Source of the DNA: Sepiola atlantica
Taxonomy: Eukaryota > Mollusca > Cephalopoda > Sepiida > Sepiolidae
DNA: 64,000 nucleotides
Assembly (NCBI GenBank): GCA_963556195.1
Contig: OY744533.1
Location: 51,035,808 to 51,099,807, forward strand
Direction of reading: 5' to 3'
Shown here: piece after piece, positions 11,504-21,372 of the stretch
How the letters are laid out: every line of letters begins with the position of its first letter
How positions within the stretch are numbered: position 1 is the stretch's first letter
Position numbers and translations under genes: made by a program
Notes under the pieces: model-generated
The model's input: only the letters and a program-made list of their open reading frames with translations
Database searches by the model: none
What the model was told of the DNA's origin: nothing

Positions 11504-12530
11504 AGGGAGCAAGACAACAAAAACGATACTAAACATACAAACAAAGAAATTGCACAATGCATATACAAATAAAATATAACATTTAAACTAGCAAAAAGTG
11601 GAACGAAGTTAAAGTGTGTGGGGGGAAGGCAATAAAGCTGGAAATATTAAAGAATTTACACCGTACACATCAACTATAGCAATTTAAACAACTTCTATAC
11701 AGAAATATTAACAACAAATAACAAAACCTGAACACAACTACAAGAAAAGAAACAAAGACACCTATATATAAAATAAAGTAAGAACATAAGTCAGTCGTGA
11801 GACTGCATACTTCCGCCTGACAACGTAAGGATCAGCCATAATCTTATCTTAGCCTTACTCTTCCATATTATATGAAGTATTCCCGAAGTTATGCCATGGA
11901 AACGTTGATAACTAAAAAATATATATATTTAGCAGATCAGACTGAAATTGTGCGTAGGTGTTACTGTTATTAAAGAGCACCAGATCTATACATCAAATTT
12001 GGAAAGATCGCAAGAATTCGCCCTTGATGGACATTTTCAACGCAAAGATCAAAGATCGATGGCTACAATATGGGCCAAGTAGCGAGTCTCTACGAGTAAC
12101 AGAACCGAAGTTATCGCTAAAAGTGACTTTCACTTTTTCCGTGCTCTTGACCTTGATTTTTTTACTTAGATATTTCAAAATTTAATCAGTGTTTAGTTAA
12201 ACCATGACCGCTATTTTGACCAAGTTTGGTGACGATTGGTCAAGCGATGTAGACGCTAAGCTATACACAAACAAACAAACATAGTGATAAACCAACAAAT
12301 TAACCTGACCAAAAACGACAGATGAAATAAAAGAAAGCAAAAAGACACCAATATATAAATTAAATAAAATACATGTTAAATTCCTGATGCAATAAACAGA
12401 ATCGTAGGAACGTAAACTACGCATATAGAGGAGCTAACAATAGCAAAAAGAAAATAGATTATATAGGAATGATTTCCATGGTGCATATAAATTATAACAT
12501 TTAAACTAGAAATAAAAGGAAAGAGTTTGT
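11504..12530. other. Unassigned stretch
   Basis: No supported gene. 'ccaagtttggtgacgattggtcaag' near 12220 resembles generic interspersed repeat text, but I cannot name it. Confidence 0.45.
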
Positions 12531-12534
12531 TTTA

Positions 12535-13285
12535 TTTACTAAAAGATGGTCATCACTTATCAAGGCCAAACCCCACTTGAGGATAAGGGTTAATGGGGTG
12601 GAATGATTGTCAGGATTAAGTTCTAATACTTGTGGGACAGTTCTAGATATAAATCTGTTGACATTGGCTTTGAAAACGACAAGGTTGTAATCTGCAAGGA
12701 AGCAGTCCTATGGCAATCTGTTCCACAGGCGGGAAGTCCTTTCGAAGAATCTCTGTTCGTGGAAATTTCCCCTAATGCTAGGCATCCAGGGGAAGATGGA
12801 ACGTTTTATTTCATTGTGGTAGAAAAGCGAATTCTTGATGTGAATTAATTAGAGACTGGAGTTAAGTCGATCATCCTCCATTGAAATAATAATAGAGTAG
12901 AGAGAGACTAGCAACATCTCTTCTGTGGGAAAGGGGTTGTAAGGAAGAGAAAATATCGTTCCTACTAGATTACGAAGTCGATTTTGAACTCTGTCTAGAC
13001 CACGAAGAGTCCTCTGAGCGGCGCCTTCCCAAATGTGACAGCGGTACTTCATCAGAAGGAGTCAGGTACTTTCTGGAGCGCTCGAATAATCCAACCAGTT
13101 TTCCAGAGGCCTTGGCAATGTATTAGATGTAAGTCTTTCATTTAGATCTGGAGTGATCAGTTTTAGGAGGTTATCGAAGCAAGGGGGTGCCTCAATGGGG
13201 ACTGGGACGAAGCAAGAATCCAAGAGTTGGTGAAGAATGGAGAGAAGCTTGGTTTTGGAGGTGTTTAAAGTAACAAGCCACCCCC
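12535..13285 (-). pseudogene. Non-LTR retrotransposon (LINE) 3' end, reverse-transcriptase C-terminus relic
   Basis: Read on the minus strand, the frames give VTLNTSKTKLLSILHQL, then after frame changes MKYRCHIWEGAAQRTLRGLD and RVQNRLRNLVG, then a terminal part with ADYNLVVFKANVNRF. This order (NxSKTKLLS, a Y-C/R-HIW box, LDRVQ, and a final 'DYNxxxFKxxVN') is that of the connection and C-terminal region of jockey/CR1-like LINEs. The tail ends in 'ggccttgataagtgatga', a phrase also found near 34795, 39640 and 54300. There are several frameshifts, so it is inactive and strongly 5'-truncated. Confidence 0.7.
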
Positions 13286-14260
13286 ACCCCCATTATACTG
13301 ACTGTATCTACTCAGCTTTGCCGGACAGGCTTTTTACTTTCATTTCTTTTTTGTTTCACGAAATGAAACTGAAATTCAAATCAATGTGTAATTTCCGACC
13401 CAGTATCTTGTTTAACTTAACACAATAACAAATTTGGATTTGTTTTTAATTAGAAATTTTGTGAAATTTAAGCTATTTTTGTCATTTAATTAATTGAATA
13501 AAATTGCTTAAAATTAAAACTTAATTAAATCAATTACGCTTACTCGTGAAGTCACACTAAAAAAGTGATTTCGAAGTCTTTAAACCGTTTGGCGATAATG
13601 AAAGTTTCTAGGCGAAAGTCAAGTATTATGGTTTATCTGTGCCGATAAAGTGATAAAGTATAGAGAAATATATTTTACGAAGAAGAAACAAAAGTGAAAT
13701 TGAAGTGAAAGAGTAATTCCCGGAAAAGTATGTTATTTAAATTTTTTTTAATGTAAAAGATTAGAGACAGATGTGTAAAAATTGAGAACAGGAGTTTTCC
13801 ACACGCGGCTGAAGTAAGAATAAGGTTAGAGGAGTTCAAAATTCCGTTAGAATTACAGACTAGATTGCGTCATCGGATATTGTGTGATGAAAAATAAACG
13901 AGATCAAATCGCATTTCTGTTTGGTTTACGATGTCAATATAAGTAGCCGTTTTTTTTTTTTCGAGGTCCACCACCCTTACGGAGGCGGCGCGAGAAACTA
14001 CAGCCCGTCTAGATGTACATTCCTGTAAATTGCTGGCTAAAATAAAATAAACCATAGAAGCAAATAATTTGTTGCTTTTAAATTCCTCCATTATTACAGT
14101 TACTAGAATGAAAACGAGAAAGAGAAGCTATGAGACGAAATATCCACAGAGCAATTTGTGACGTTTTAACAGAACAGGACTCCGGGCAGAACACTGACCA
14201 TAGATGTGTGTTGCAGTCTGGAATCGTGGAACACCCCCATCGTGTTACACAATGAAAATG
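13286..14260. other. AT-rich stretch with no gene
   Basis: No coding frame, repeat family or RNA gene can be supported here. Confidence 0.5.
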
Positions 14261-14261
14261 G

Positions 14262-14404
14262 GGGGGGGGTGTAATGGTTCATTGTTAAAAAATTACTTTT
14301 TTATGCCGAAAGATAAAATGAGCTTTTATTAAACTCATTTTATCTTTCGGCATAAAAAAGTAATTTTTTTAACAATGAACCATTTCCACCCCCCCCCCCC
14401 CCCC
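14262..14404. repeat. Near-perfect palindrome with about 62-bp arms
   Basis: The left arm (about 14268-14330) and right arm (about 14335-14392) are inverted copies with only one or two differences and a loop of a few bases around TTTTATTAAA. The outer edges are a G run on the left and a C run on the right, so the homopolymers are also complementary. It could extrude as a cruciform. Possible origins are a MITE or a snap-back duplication at a replication fork. Confidence 0.85.
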
Positions 14405-14689
14405 AAAAAAAAATGTGAAAAAAGTGAAATTTAAAAAAAATATGTAAAACAATAATATTGATTCAATTCAGTTCAACAGTTGCTTCAGTCGCCGATGCAC
14501 CATTGTAGCAGTAACGCACTATTTTTGTGTGCGGAGAAATGTATGTTGAGATGAAATTGGTCAACTCTGCTACATAACGATGGCCATGGTTGAACTTTTA
14601 AAAATGTTTGAGTGACACCTTAAAGGTCAGAGGTGACCCCAGGCGGAAGTCAAGAAACCATGTGATTTCCGGATAGAGATTTCTTTTTT

Positions 14690-14870
14690 TTTTGGGGGGG
14701 GGGTAGTGTAGTATGTAGTATTTGTTCTGTGGTCATGATACCTTTTCTGTTTTTGTTGGAAGAGTAGCGTAGTATCTGTTTTATTGTCATAATACCAATA
14801 TCCCAAGCATTGCCCCCCTCCTTTAGGAGGTAGTGTAGTATATCTTCGTTCGTCATGATACCATGTTGTA
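14690..14870 (+). repeat. Triplicated U2-like GTGTAGTATCTGTT motif
   Basis: Three successive variants of 'gtagtgtagtat(c)tgtt...gtcat(g/a)atacc' begin near 14704, 14764 and 14828. GUGUAGUAUCUGUU is the U2 snRNA branch-site-pairing segment and is the core of the SINE heads at 3.8 and 4.35 kb. Each unit could form a GTAGTAT/ATGATAC hairpin. I read it as a small tandem amplification of a U2-derived head fragment. Confidence 0.45.
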
Positions 14871-14907
14871 TGTGTCCTTCTTCATATATACTAGCAAAAA
14901 TATACGA

Positions 14908-14996
14908 CTAACATTTTGCTAGTTTAAAAAATGACTGTTTATTTTACGGGTCCAACATTTTGCTAGTTTAAAAAATGACTGTTTATTTTACGGGTC
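14908..14996. repeat. Tandem duplication of a roughly 43-bp unit
   Basis: The unit starting 'taacattttgctagtttaaa' and ending 'ttttacgggtc' occurs twice back to back with one or two differences. Confidence 0.85.
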
Positions 14997-15885
14997 TTAA
15001 TATGAATTAAGAGTTTGATAAGAATTGGGTCGTATTTAGCTATCAATTCGATCAAACCTAAAAAATATTGCAAATAGACTGAGAGTCACAATTTCCATCT
15101 GTTCCCAAAAAATTTATATTTCCATCGGAAAAAAATGTAATATTTACTAATTGTTTCACTATATTTCTCAAAAATTTCTTTTGGCCTCTGCAATAAATTG
15201 ATTTTTGGTCTGTTGATTGCGGATTTGCTTGGCAGACCCAACCGCAAGTCTATCTGTAGCAAGAACAGTAATATAAGAAAGAATAACAAAGCCGTTCCAT
15301 AAAAAATTGTAATAAAATTTTATTGACGACAGACAACGAATTTGGAGAAATATATAATCACTGGTTAGAAATAGTCGCGTGCTGACCCTGAAAAGAAAAA
15401 AAAGCATCTTGGTATAAGGACTTAGATTAGCAGTAACTGAACAGTCTGAATTTGTTGTCGACGTTGAGAAGGGATAACGCGCAGTGGGAGATTTAGGACA
15501 GACCGTGTGGAATATTTATTAGGCTTAGCTTAAGTATCAATTACATAGCACCGGGCGCATAGCGCGATGTGAAAGCGTATATTTCTTAGCTTTCGATTGG
15601 CTGAAATAATATTTCTGTATTAAGATTCTTATCCAATCAAAAGATTTGCAAAAAATATTTGTTTGCTGCTGCTTATGGTAGAAGGTTCATGTATCAACTG
15701 AGACAAACAGTGTTGATGGGCCTGACCTCTTTCATATACTTTTAATCTTTTGGGAAGGCCTTCTCACACTTTTGTTCCTTTATCTGGTTTCAATTCCGAA
15801 GCTTCTCCAATAGTTTGCTATAAATAAATACTTAATGCTATAAAAAATGGAATGATGTAAAACTTATTTCATACAAAATTCGTAA
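14997..15885. other. Unassigned stretch
   Basis: No supported gene. Short frames lack motifs and overlap each other on both strands. Confidence 0.45.
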
Positions 15886-15888
15886 GAT

Positions 15889-15958
15889 GTTGACAATTGA
15901 AGGTTAAACAATGTTTTTAGTTACAATAACTAAAAACGTTGTTTAACCTTCAATTGTC
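15889..15958. repeat. Perfect palindrome with about 31-bp arms
   Basis: TTGACAATTGAAGGTTAAAC and the bases after it are mirrored by GTTTAACCTTCAATTGTCAA, with one mismatch (CAATG versus CGTTG). The centre is TAGTTACAATAACTA, which is itself nearly symmetrical. The hairpin covers about 69 bases. Confidence 0.9.
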
Positions 15959-17160
15959 AAAAATGGCAACACATTTCTTCGAAGAAAATTCGCACTTTTG
16001 TTTATTATTATTATTCTAATTGACGAGTGAAACGAATGAAAAAGTATAAACACGTTTGTATTTTATTCAAATATTTTTCTTTGAAAAAGAAATTAAACGT
16101 CTTTATACTTTTCATGCGTTTTTGTATTGTTTTTGTTTTTATGTTTTTTTTGTTTTTGTTTTTTTACTTTTTCCGCCCCAAACATGGCATATTGCCACTG
16201 AAGTATAAAGGGTTATTGTGGTTGTAAGTTTAACACTAATGCCAAGGTCTCTTTTTCAAAAGTAGAATAATTTTTCTGGTAGGTGTTAAACTTTCTTGAG
16301 AAGTAGCTGACAAAGTTTTCAATGGCATCGGAACCGATTTGGAATAACACGTATCCAATGCATGGTTTCTGGGTCGATGAAAGGGTTGATTAAAGTCAGG
16401 CGCTTTTAGAAGAAGGTTTAAACATAACAGGGATTTAATTTAATTTTTCTTTACTTTTGTTCACCCCTAAAAAGACATATTGCCACTAAAGTGTGAGGGA
16501 ATGCTGTGATAGAGGTCAGATTTATAGGAGGAGCATGGGTGTGTATTGGAACCTCAACAGTGAAGGGTGGGAGTTTGCTGCTAGTCAGGTGAGTCGGAGG
16601 TATTTACGTTGAGGAGGTACAAGTGCAATAAGTGCATCGGGGCACATTCCGTGAAAGTACAAAACAAGCATAAGGATGCAACACTGCGGTGATGCGACAG
16701 AGGGTGGAGTTTGGCAGACAGCGTGGGACCTATTAGGTTAGAAATTATTTTTTTGTACCCTGTCTCTCTCTTTCGCCCTCCCTCTCCTTTAGTGACGATT
16801 ATGATTCTCGTAAATTTATGAGAATAAAAAAAAACGATAAAGGATTGAAGTCGCAAGCACCGGCTCTCTGCCGATTATTATGGTTGGGGATTGGCAATGT
16901 AATTTATACAGAAAAAGAAACGCTGCTGACACTAGCCCCAAGGGTTTAAAATACGTAGATATTTGCATATTACCTGTTGATGACCAAAAATGTAACGTCA
17001 GTTTTAAAATTATGTTTTGAACAATAGATGCGCATTAAACATTGGTCAAAAATTAAATAAGCAAAAACGAAACAATCAAAACTCCTCCCCCCACCCACCC
17101 CCGCCCTGAGCGAGTTTTTCAAAGATAAGACGCACCCTCCCCTGATTAAGTATTACATTA
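15959..17160. other. Stretch with two short LINE-like phrases, otherwise unassigned
   Basis: The phrase 'catattgccactgaagtata' near 16186 and 'catattgccactaaagtgtg' near 16476 match the minus-strand LINE relic at 24410-24430 ('cacattgccactgagacaaa'). Both may be small fragments of that LINE. Nothing else is recognisable. Confidence 0.35.
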
Positions 17161-17837
17161 AAACAGGTTGATATGTCGTAAAATAACCAAACCAAATCTC
17201 ATCTCATCATAAGCGTGAGCGTGCACGTGACTCGATTCTTTACTAAGTAATGAATCGCGCCATTAGCTTTTTTTCTCAGCGTGAAATTTATTTCGATTGG
17301 TATCTTGGCGAGATTATCAACAAACAACTATCAATAAAGAAATGAGAAGCCATTATGTTTTACCAGGTGGTATCTGATATCTGATAACTAATAGGTTCCA
17401 AGCCATTGATTATTTCTTTCTGGATCTTTACTTCGCTTTCAAACGCTTTCCGCTTAACTCTATGTTTCATTCGCTAATTTGTCCCATTGGGATTTCATTT
17501 ACTTCCCCACTTTCTAAAAATTGTATGACCACCATATTGTTCATATCGTCTACCTACCTACCTACCTACCTACCTACACACGGAGTTTTCCTCCTTCTTA
17601 ATTAATTAGGTCCACGAAAACTCGCTAGCAGTGGAAGCGGCATATCGCATAAAGACGTTGTCATTTGTTTATATTGTTGTGCTTGTTTTGGCGATACTTG
17701 AACGTATTCAAATATCTTTTTACGGGGAAAAATTTCCCTAAATGCTAAGGGGGGGGGGGACATTGTTTTTTTTACCAGTGTGATGCCCTATATAGGAAGC
17801 GTATATATTTCTAAAATGAATTATTCACAGACACACG

Positions 17838-17838
<1 letters not shown>

Positions 17839-17919
<81 letters not shown>
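17839..17919. repeat. (TA)n microsatellite
   Basis: TA tract of about 80 bases, preceding a hammerhead-bearing repeat. Confidence 0.95.
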
Positions 17920-17921
<2 letters not shown>

Positions 17922-17926
<5 letters not shown>

Positions 17927-18042
17927 ACCTTATAAGCGATTAATTCTCACGTTATTTCAGACGGGTCTCGCTGATGAGTCGCAGTAACGGCGAAACATGT
18001 TTCCGTGGATAACTATTTTATCTATAAATAAATATAAATAAA

Positions 18043-18049
<7 letters not shown>
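17922..18049 (+). mobile_element. Hammerhead-bearing repeat, tandem copy A
   Basis: Begins GTAACCTTATAAGCGAT, carries the hammerhead at 17964-18010, and ends ATAAATAAATATAAATAAATAAC before a short (TA)n. It is nearly identical to 18074-18228, but 28 bases just before the hammerhead are missing relative to that copy. The two copies are in direct orientation with a (TA)n spacer. Confidence 0.75.
17964..18010 (+). ncRNA. Hammerhead ribozyme motif
   Basis: CTGATGA (17971-17977), stem II GTCG-CAGTAA-CGGC with one G-U pair, and GAAAC (17992-17996) are all present. Stem III is minimal and the NUH is TTC before CGTGG. Stem I here is weakened (TCTCG against CGTGG) because the 28-base deletion replaced the original strand. 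Confidence 0.65.
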
Positions 18050-18073
<24 letters not shown>

Positions 18074-18222
18074 GTAACCTTATAAGCGATAAATTCTCAC
18101 GTCATTTCAGACGGGTCTCTTAGCGTAACGTTTAGCGCACTCGGTCACGCTGATGAGTCGTAGTAACGGCGAAACATATTTCCGTGGATAACTATTTTAT
18201 CTATAAATAAATATAAATAAAT

Positions 18223-18228
<6 letters not shown>
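18074..18228 (+). mobile_element. Hammerhead-bearing repeat, tandem copy B
   Basis: Second copy of the 17922 unit, including the extra 28 bases (TTAGCGTAACGTTTAGCGCA and following). That insert has an A-box-like look (TAGCG...TTAGCGC), so the head may be a decayed tRNA-like promoter. It is followed by a long (TA)n. Confidence 0.75.
18144..18188 (+). ncRNA. Hammerhead ribozyme motif, well formed
   Basis: Stem I TCACG/CGTGG (5 bp with one G-U), core CTGATGA (18150-18156), stem II GTCG-TAGTAA-CGGC, GAAAC (18171-18175), and NUH TTC at 18180-18182. Stem III is at most one or two pairs. Relative to copy A the stem II loop differs (TAGTAA versus CAGTAA) while the stem is kept. Confidence 0.7.

Positions 18229-18287
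<59 letters not shown>
18229..18287. repeat. (TA)n microsatellite
   Basis: TA tract directly after the hammerhead repeat copy B. Confidence 0.95.
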
Positions 18288-18289
<2 letters not shown>

Positions 18290-18437
18290 TGTTCCTTAAA
18301 GTGGGTCGATAGGACATATGCAGGGGAGAACAGTCATGCATATGTATAGTGGCGACAACTCCATACGCTACAGGGGGGGGGGGCGAAATATACTATTAGT
18401 TAATTATCGTTGAAAAAATAATAACAACTAAAAGTAT

Positions 18438-18444
18438 ATATATA

Positions 18445-18489
<45 letters not shown>

Positions 18490-18512
18490 ACAGAGTGACA
18501 GAGTGACAGAAA
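18438..18512. repeat. Compound (TA)n(TG)n with GTGACAGA repeats
   Basis: TA, then TG, then three 'gacagagt'-type units. Confidence 0.9.
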
Positions 18513-18603
18513 GATAGTATATCTGTATGTATGTTAATCCAATTAAACATTAGTGTTTAAGATAATGTTCAATAACATATAGAGCTAGTATAATATATTT
18601 TTA

Positions 18604-18772
18604 TTTATACAAACATTATTGCCTACATATGTGCATACATGTTTCAGCGGCGATTTTTTTCTAAAATCCAACTTCTTCGGGCCATAGTCGAATGGTTCGA
18701 ATAAGCTTGATTATGAAACAAAAATCGCGGCTGGAAAATGTATGCACATATGTAGCCAATAATGTATTTATA
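18604..18772. repeat. Inverted repeat with about 45-bp arms (MITE-like)
   Basis: The left arm ATTATTGCCTACATATGTGC, continuing to GCGGCGATTTTT, is mirrored by AAAAATCGCGGC running to GCACATATGTAGCCAATAAT. A spacer of about 60 bases contains GAATGGTTCGAATAAGC, which resembles a B box. It could be a foldback element or a head-to-head pair of a small repeat. Confidence 0.75.
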
Positions 18773-18790
18773 ACAGGAAAAACTTTATAC

Positions 18791-18795
<5 letters not shown>

Positions 18796-18831
<36 letters not shown>
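18796..18831. repeat. (TA)n microsatellite
   Basis: Short TA tract after the inverted repeat. Confidence 0.9.
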
Positions 18832-18834
<3 letters not shown>

Positions 18835-18952
18835 TATTTTTTATTTACGATACTGATAACTGACAATATTTAATTATTTTTAATGCTAAGTAGAAATCAT
18901 TATTTCTTTCACTAGAATTCTCAGCATATAGGGGAGCGTATATGTATAATAT

Positions 18953-19090
18953 AGTTATCTACGCGTGTTTCGCCGTCTTTACAACTCATTAGTGTGGCTA
19001 GACCTAGCAGAATTCGAAACTGAGACCCCAGTGATGTCCGGTAATCTACCAACTGCGCTACAAACCTGTGGAAGTGGGAGAAATTGTATC
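18953..19090 (-). mobile_element. tRNA-like/hammerhead element (decayed), minus strand
   Basis: On the minus strand a tRNA-like head comes first: A-box-like GTAGCGCAGTTGGTAG and B-box-like GTTTCGAATTC. A hammerhead-like motif follows: CTAATGA instead of CTGATGA, stem II GTTGT-AAAG-ACGGC, then GAAAC. The head-to-ribozyme order and spacing match the intact element at 19590-19725. The core mutation makes cleavage unlikely. Confidence 0.65.
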
Positions 19091-19241
19091 GTGTTATATA
19101 TGATGCTATTTATTTATTTATATTATTTTATATACGATATTGATAACTGAAAGTATTCAACTATTTTTAAGGAAGAGCATTGACTTAATTCTAAGTAGAA
19201 ATCATTATTTCCTTCGCAAGAGTTCTCAGCCATAAAAAGGA

Positions 19242-19244
<3 letters not shown>

Positions 19245-19291
<47 letters not shown>
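19245..19291. repeat. (TA)n microsatellite
   Basis: TA tract of about 46 bases. Confidence 0.95.
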
Positions 19292-19437
19292 ATGACTATT
19301 GAAGCTCTCTTTCTCGAGTAGAGCTTATCGTAATAGAATCGCCATTTGCCACTATCTGAAAAGGCATAGATCATTGGTTAAAGCCAATTCGAGCTACCGG
19401 CATTTGACGATGTTTACATTGATATTCTACTTGCATT

Positions 19438-19582
19438 CAGTCATGGTCGCATAATAGCGTAGGAGTAGAAACGCCGGCTGTAAGCTCGACGGTTGAGTTT
19501 CAATCCCGGCTTGAGGCACTATGTGGTCTAGCCACACTGAAGAGATGTGATACAGCGAAACAGTCAGTATGTAGATAACTAT
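19438..19582 (+). mobile_element. tRNA-like/hammerhead element (decayed), plus strand
   Basis: The tRNA-like head has the B-box-like GTTTCAATCCC at about 19497. GGTCTAGCCACA then leads into CTGAAGA (core changed), a disrupted stem II, and GAAACAGTCAGTATGTAGATA. It lies head-to-head with the minus-strand element that starts at 19583. They share a palindromic centre, GATAACTATATATATAGTTATC. Confidence 0.65.
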
Positions 19583-19725
19583 ATATATAGTTATCCACAT
19601 ACGCATGTTTCGTCGTCTTTACGACTCATCAGTGTGGCTAGACCCAGCGAAATGCGAAACCGGGACTACAGTGAATAACGTCCGATGCTCTAACAACGGA
19701 GCTACGAACCTGCTAGTGTATGGCA
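19583..19725 (-). mobile_element. tRNA-like/hammerhead element, minus strand
   Basis: On the minus strand: GTTCGTAGCTCCGTTGTTAG (A-box region), then GTCCCGGTTTCGCATTTC (B-box region, slightly changed), GGGTCTAGCCACA, and a complete hammerhead at 19593-19640. This is the clearest example of the composite. The element is about 140 bases long. Confidence 0.7.
19593..19640 (-). ncRNA. Hammerhead ribozyme motif, best formed copy
   Basis: Minus strand: stem I CCACA pairs with TGTGG. The core CTGATGA is intact, stem II is a perfect 5 bp (GTCGT-AAAG-ACGAC), and GAAAC follows. Stem III is two pairs (AC...GT) closing a 4-base loop ATGC, and GTA gives a valid NUH cleavage site directly before TGTGG. 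Every conserved core position can be assigned. Confidence 0.8.
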
Positions 19726-19847
19726 TTGTAAAAATGGCCCAACATTCAAAATACTGTTCAAAATACTATGTATTTCATGTATAATATTCTCTCTCTAACG
19801 GTTATATTATATATGCATGTATATTTCATGTACCCCATTTAAGACTG

Positions 19848-19848
<1 letters not shown>

Positions 19849-19924
<76 letters not shown>
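19849..19924. repeat. (TA)n microsatellite
   Basis: TA tract of about 75 bases. Confidence 0.95.
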
Positions 19925-19925
<1 letters not shown>

Positions 19926-19984
19926 TGGTGATACCAGATCAGGCTGCCCTGTGGCTCCCTGAGACGAAATTCACCTACATTGAC

Positions 19985-20376
19985 TTTTTTTTTTTTTTTT
20001 TTTTTATGTAAAACTTAATTATGTTCTACAAAACCAAAAACAAAAACAACAGCCCCTCTCCCTTTCTCCCTCCCCTTTTTTATTTTTATTTTTCCTACCC
20101 TACTCCCGGTCCTGGATATGACCTTAAACTACATCCGATGGTGATATCCGGCTTACGGACTTTGGGGAATGTGGAGCCTCCTCTTAATTACCATTGCTCC
20201 CAGGTCCACCCTGACCCGGAGTGGTAGTACCTGTTAGGGTCCCAACTATGGGTTAAATAGAAACAGATATTAAAAGGGGAAGGAAACAAAAAAGAGAAGA
20301 AAACAAGACCAGATTCGGCATTAAATAACCCAAAAAGGGTTGATATGCCGTAAAACAAAACTACCAAACTACCAAA

Positions 20377-20378
<2 letters not shown>
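19985..20378. repeat. Unclassified interspersed repeat ending in GTTGATATGCCGTAAAAC
   Basis: A T run is followed by a GC-richer block (20095-20240) and then the motif 'gttgatatgccgtaaaac' at about 20339. The same motif occurs near 17165 (gttgatatgtcgtaaaat), 33470 and 38325 (gttgatatgccgtcagac). A shared end motif before CAAAC-rich text suggests a retroelement tail, but I cannot name the family. Confidence 0.45.

Positions 20379-20379
<1 letters not shown>

Positions 20380-20450
<71 letters not shown>
20380..20450. repeat. (TA)n microsatellite
   Basis: TA tract of about 70 bases. Confidence 0.95.
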
Positions 20451-20452
<2 letters not shown>

Positions 20453-21170
20453 CCTTTATATAAAATAACATTGTCTCAGAACTCTTTGTAGCCCAGTTGT
20501 ATTCATTAAAATCCTGGTTCTCTATTCATGACAAACATTTATGTGCACTCTAAATTCCTGCACTCGTATTTCATATTTGTTGTCTGAGATATGTTCTTAT
20601 ATCTACTTCTCTGAATAAACGTGAATGAGTTTAAATCTTATTCAGTTTAATATCAGTTCTCCACTCCTCTTCTCGTTTATCTATATCTTCTGTGCTTGCA
20701 GTTAACTCCGTCCGTAACATAATATAGTAGATGAATACGGCTGTAACATGATTCGTAATTTCGTTACAAAAGGAAGTAACGAGAGACAGCAGAAACAACC
20801 GTGACAGCAATATCTTGACTTCTAGGACCCGTCCATGATACCTTTAAATTAATTCGACACTTAAAGGAGACCTCAAATTTATCATTATTGAAGGTAGATT
20901 CCTGGTGTTAATTACCTCGATCAACGACCTTCAAGATTATTAGCAATGGGTATCTTATCGATGTATTCATCACAATATACCTAACTTCAACTATTATAAC
21001 TTTGAAGGCTTTTTTAAGTGACTGATTTATTTTAAGATACGATGTAGGGGCCTAGTAAAAACAAGGATCAATAAGCGACCTAAGGCACTAAGGACACCGA
21101 TTTCTTTTTTATCTCCCTTCTGTTAGTAAAGCTATTTCGGTCAAAGAAATAGGGGAAATTCTTTAATTTA
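20451..21170. other. Unassigned stretch
   Basis: No supported gene or repeat family in these 700 bases. Confidence 0.45.
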
Positions 21171-21175
21171 TATAT

Positions 21176-21202
21176 AACTAGCAGGGCTACCCGGTATAAC
21201 AT
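21176..21202 (-). mobile_element. Possible Helitron-type 3' end, minus strand
   Basis: Minus strand reads ACCGGGTAGCCCTGCTAG then T. The CTAG terminus and preceding short GGG/CCC stem resemble the Helitron-type end at 63590-63617 (CCGAGCAACGTCGGG...CTGCTAG). The hairpin is weak, so this is tentative. Confidence 0.35.
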
Positions 21203-21295
21203 GTGTAACATATTTGTATTAAAACTTTTATCTCACTCTTACCCCATCCCCTGTTTTCCTCTCCCCACCCGCTCTTTCTTCTCCGCCCAGCCCAT

Positions 21296-21297
<2 letters not shown>

Positions 21298-21370
<73 letters not shown>
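21298..21370. repeat. (CT)n microsatellite
   Basis: CT tract of about 70 bases. Confidence 0.95.

Positions 21371-21372
<2 letters not shown>

Noticed and set aside
10778..11568. SIYLSIYL-rich minus-strand frames
   Set aside because: They are translations of the GATA array.
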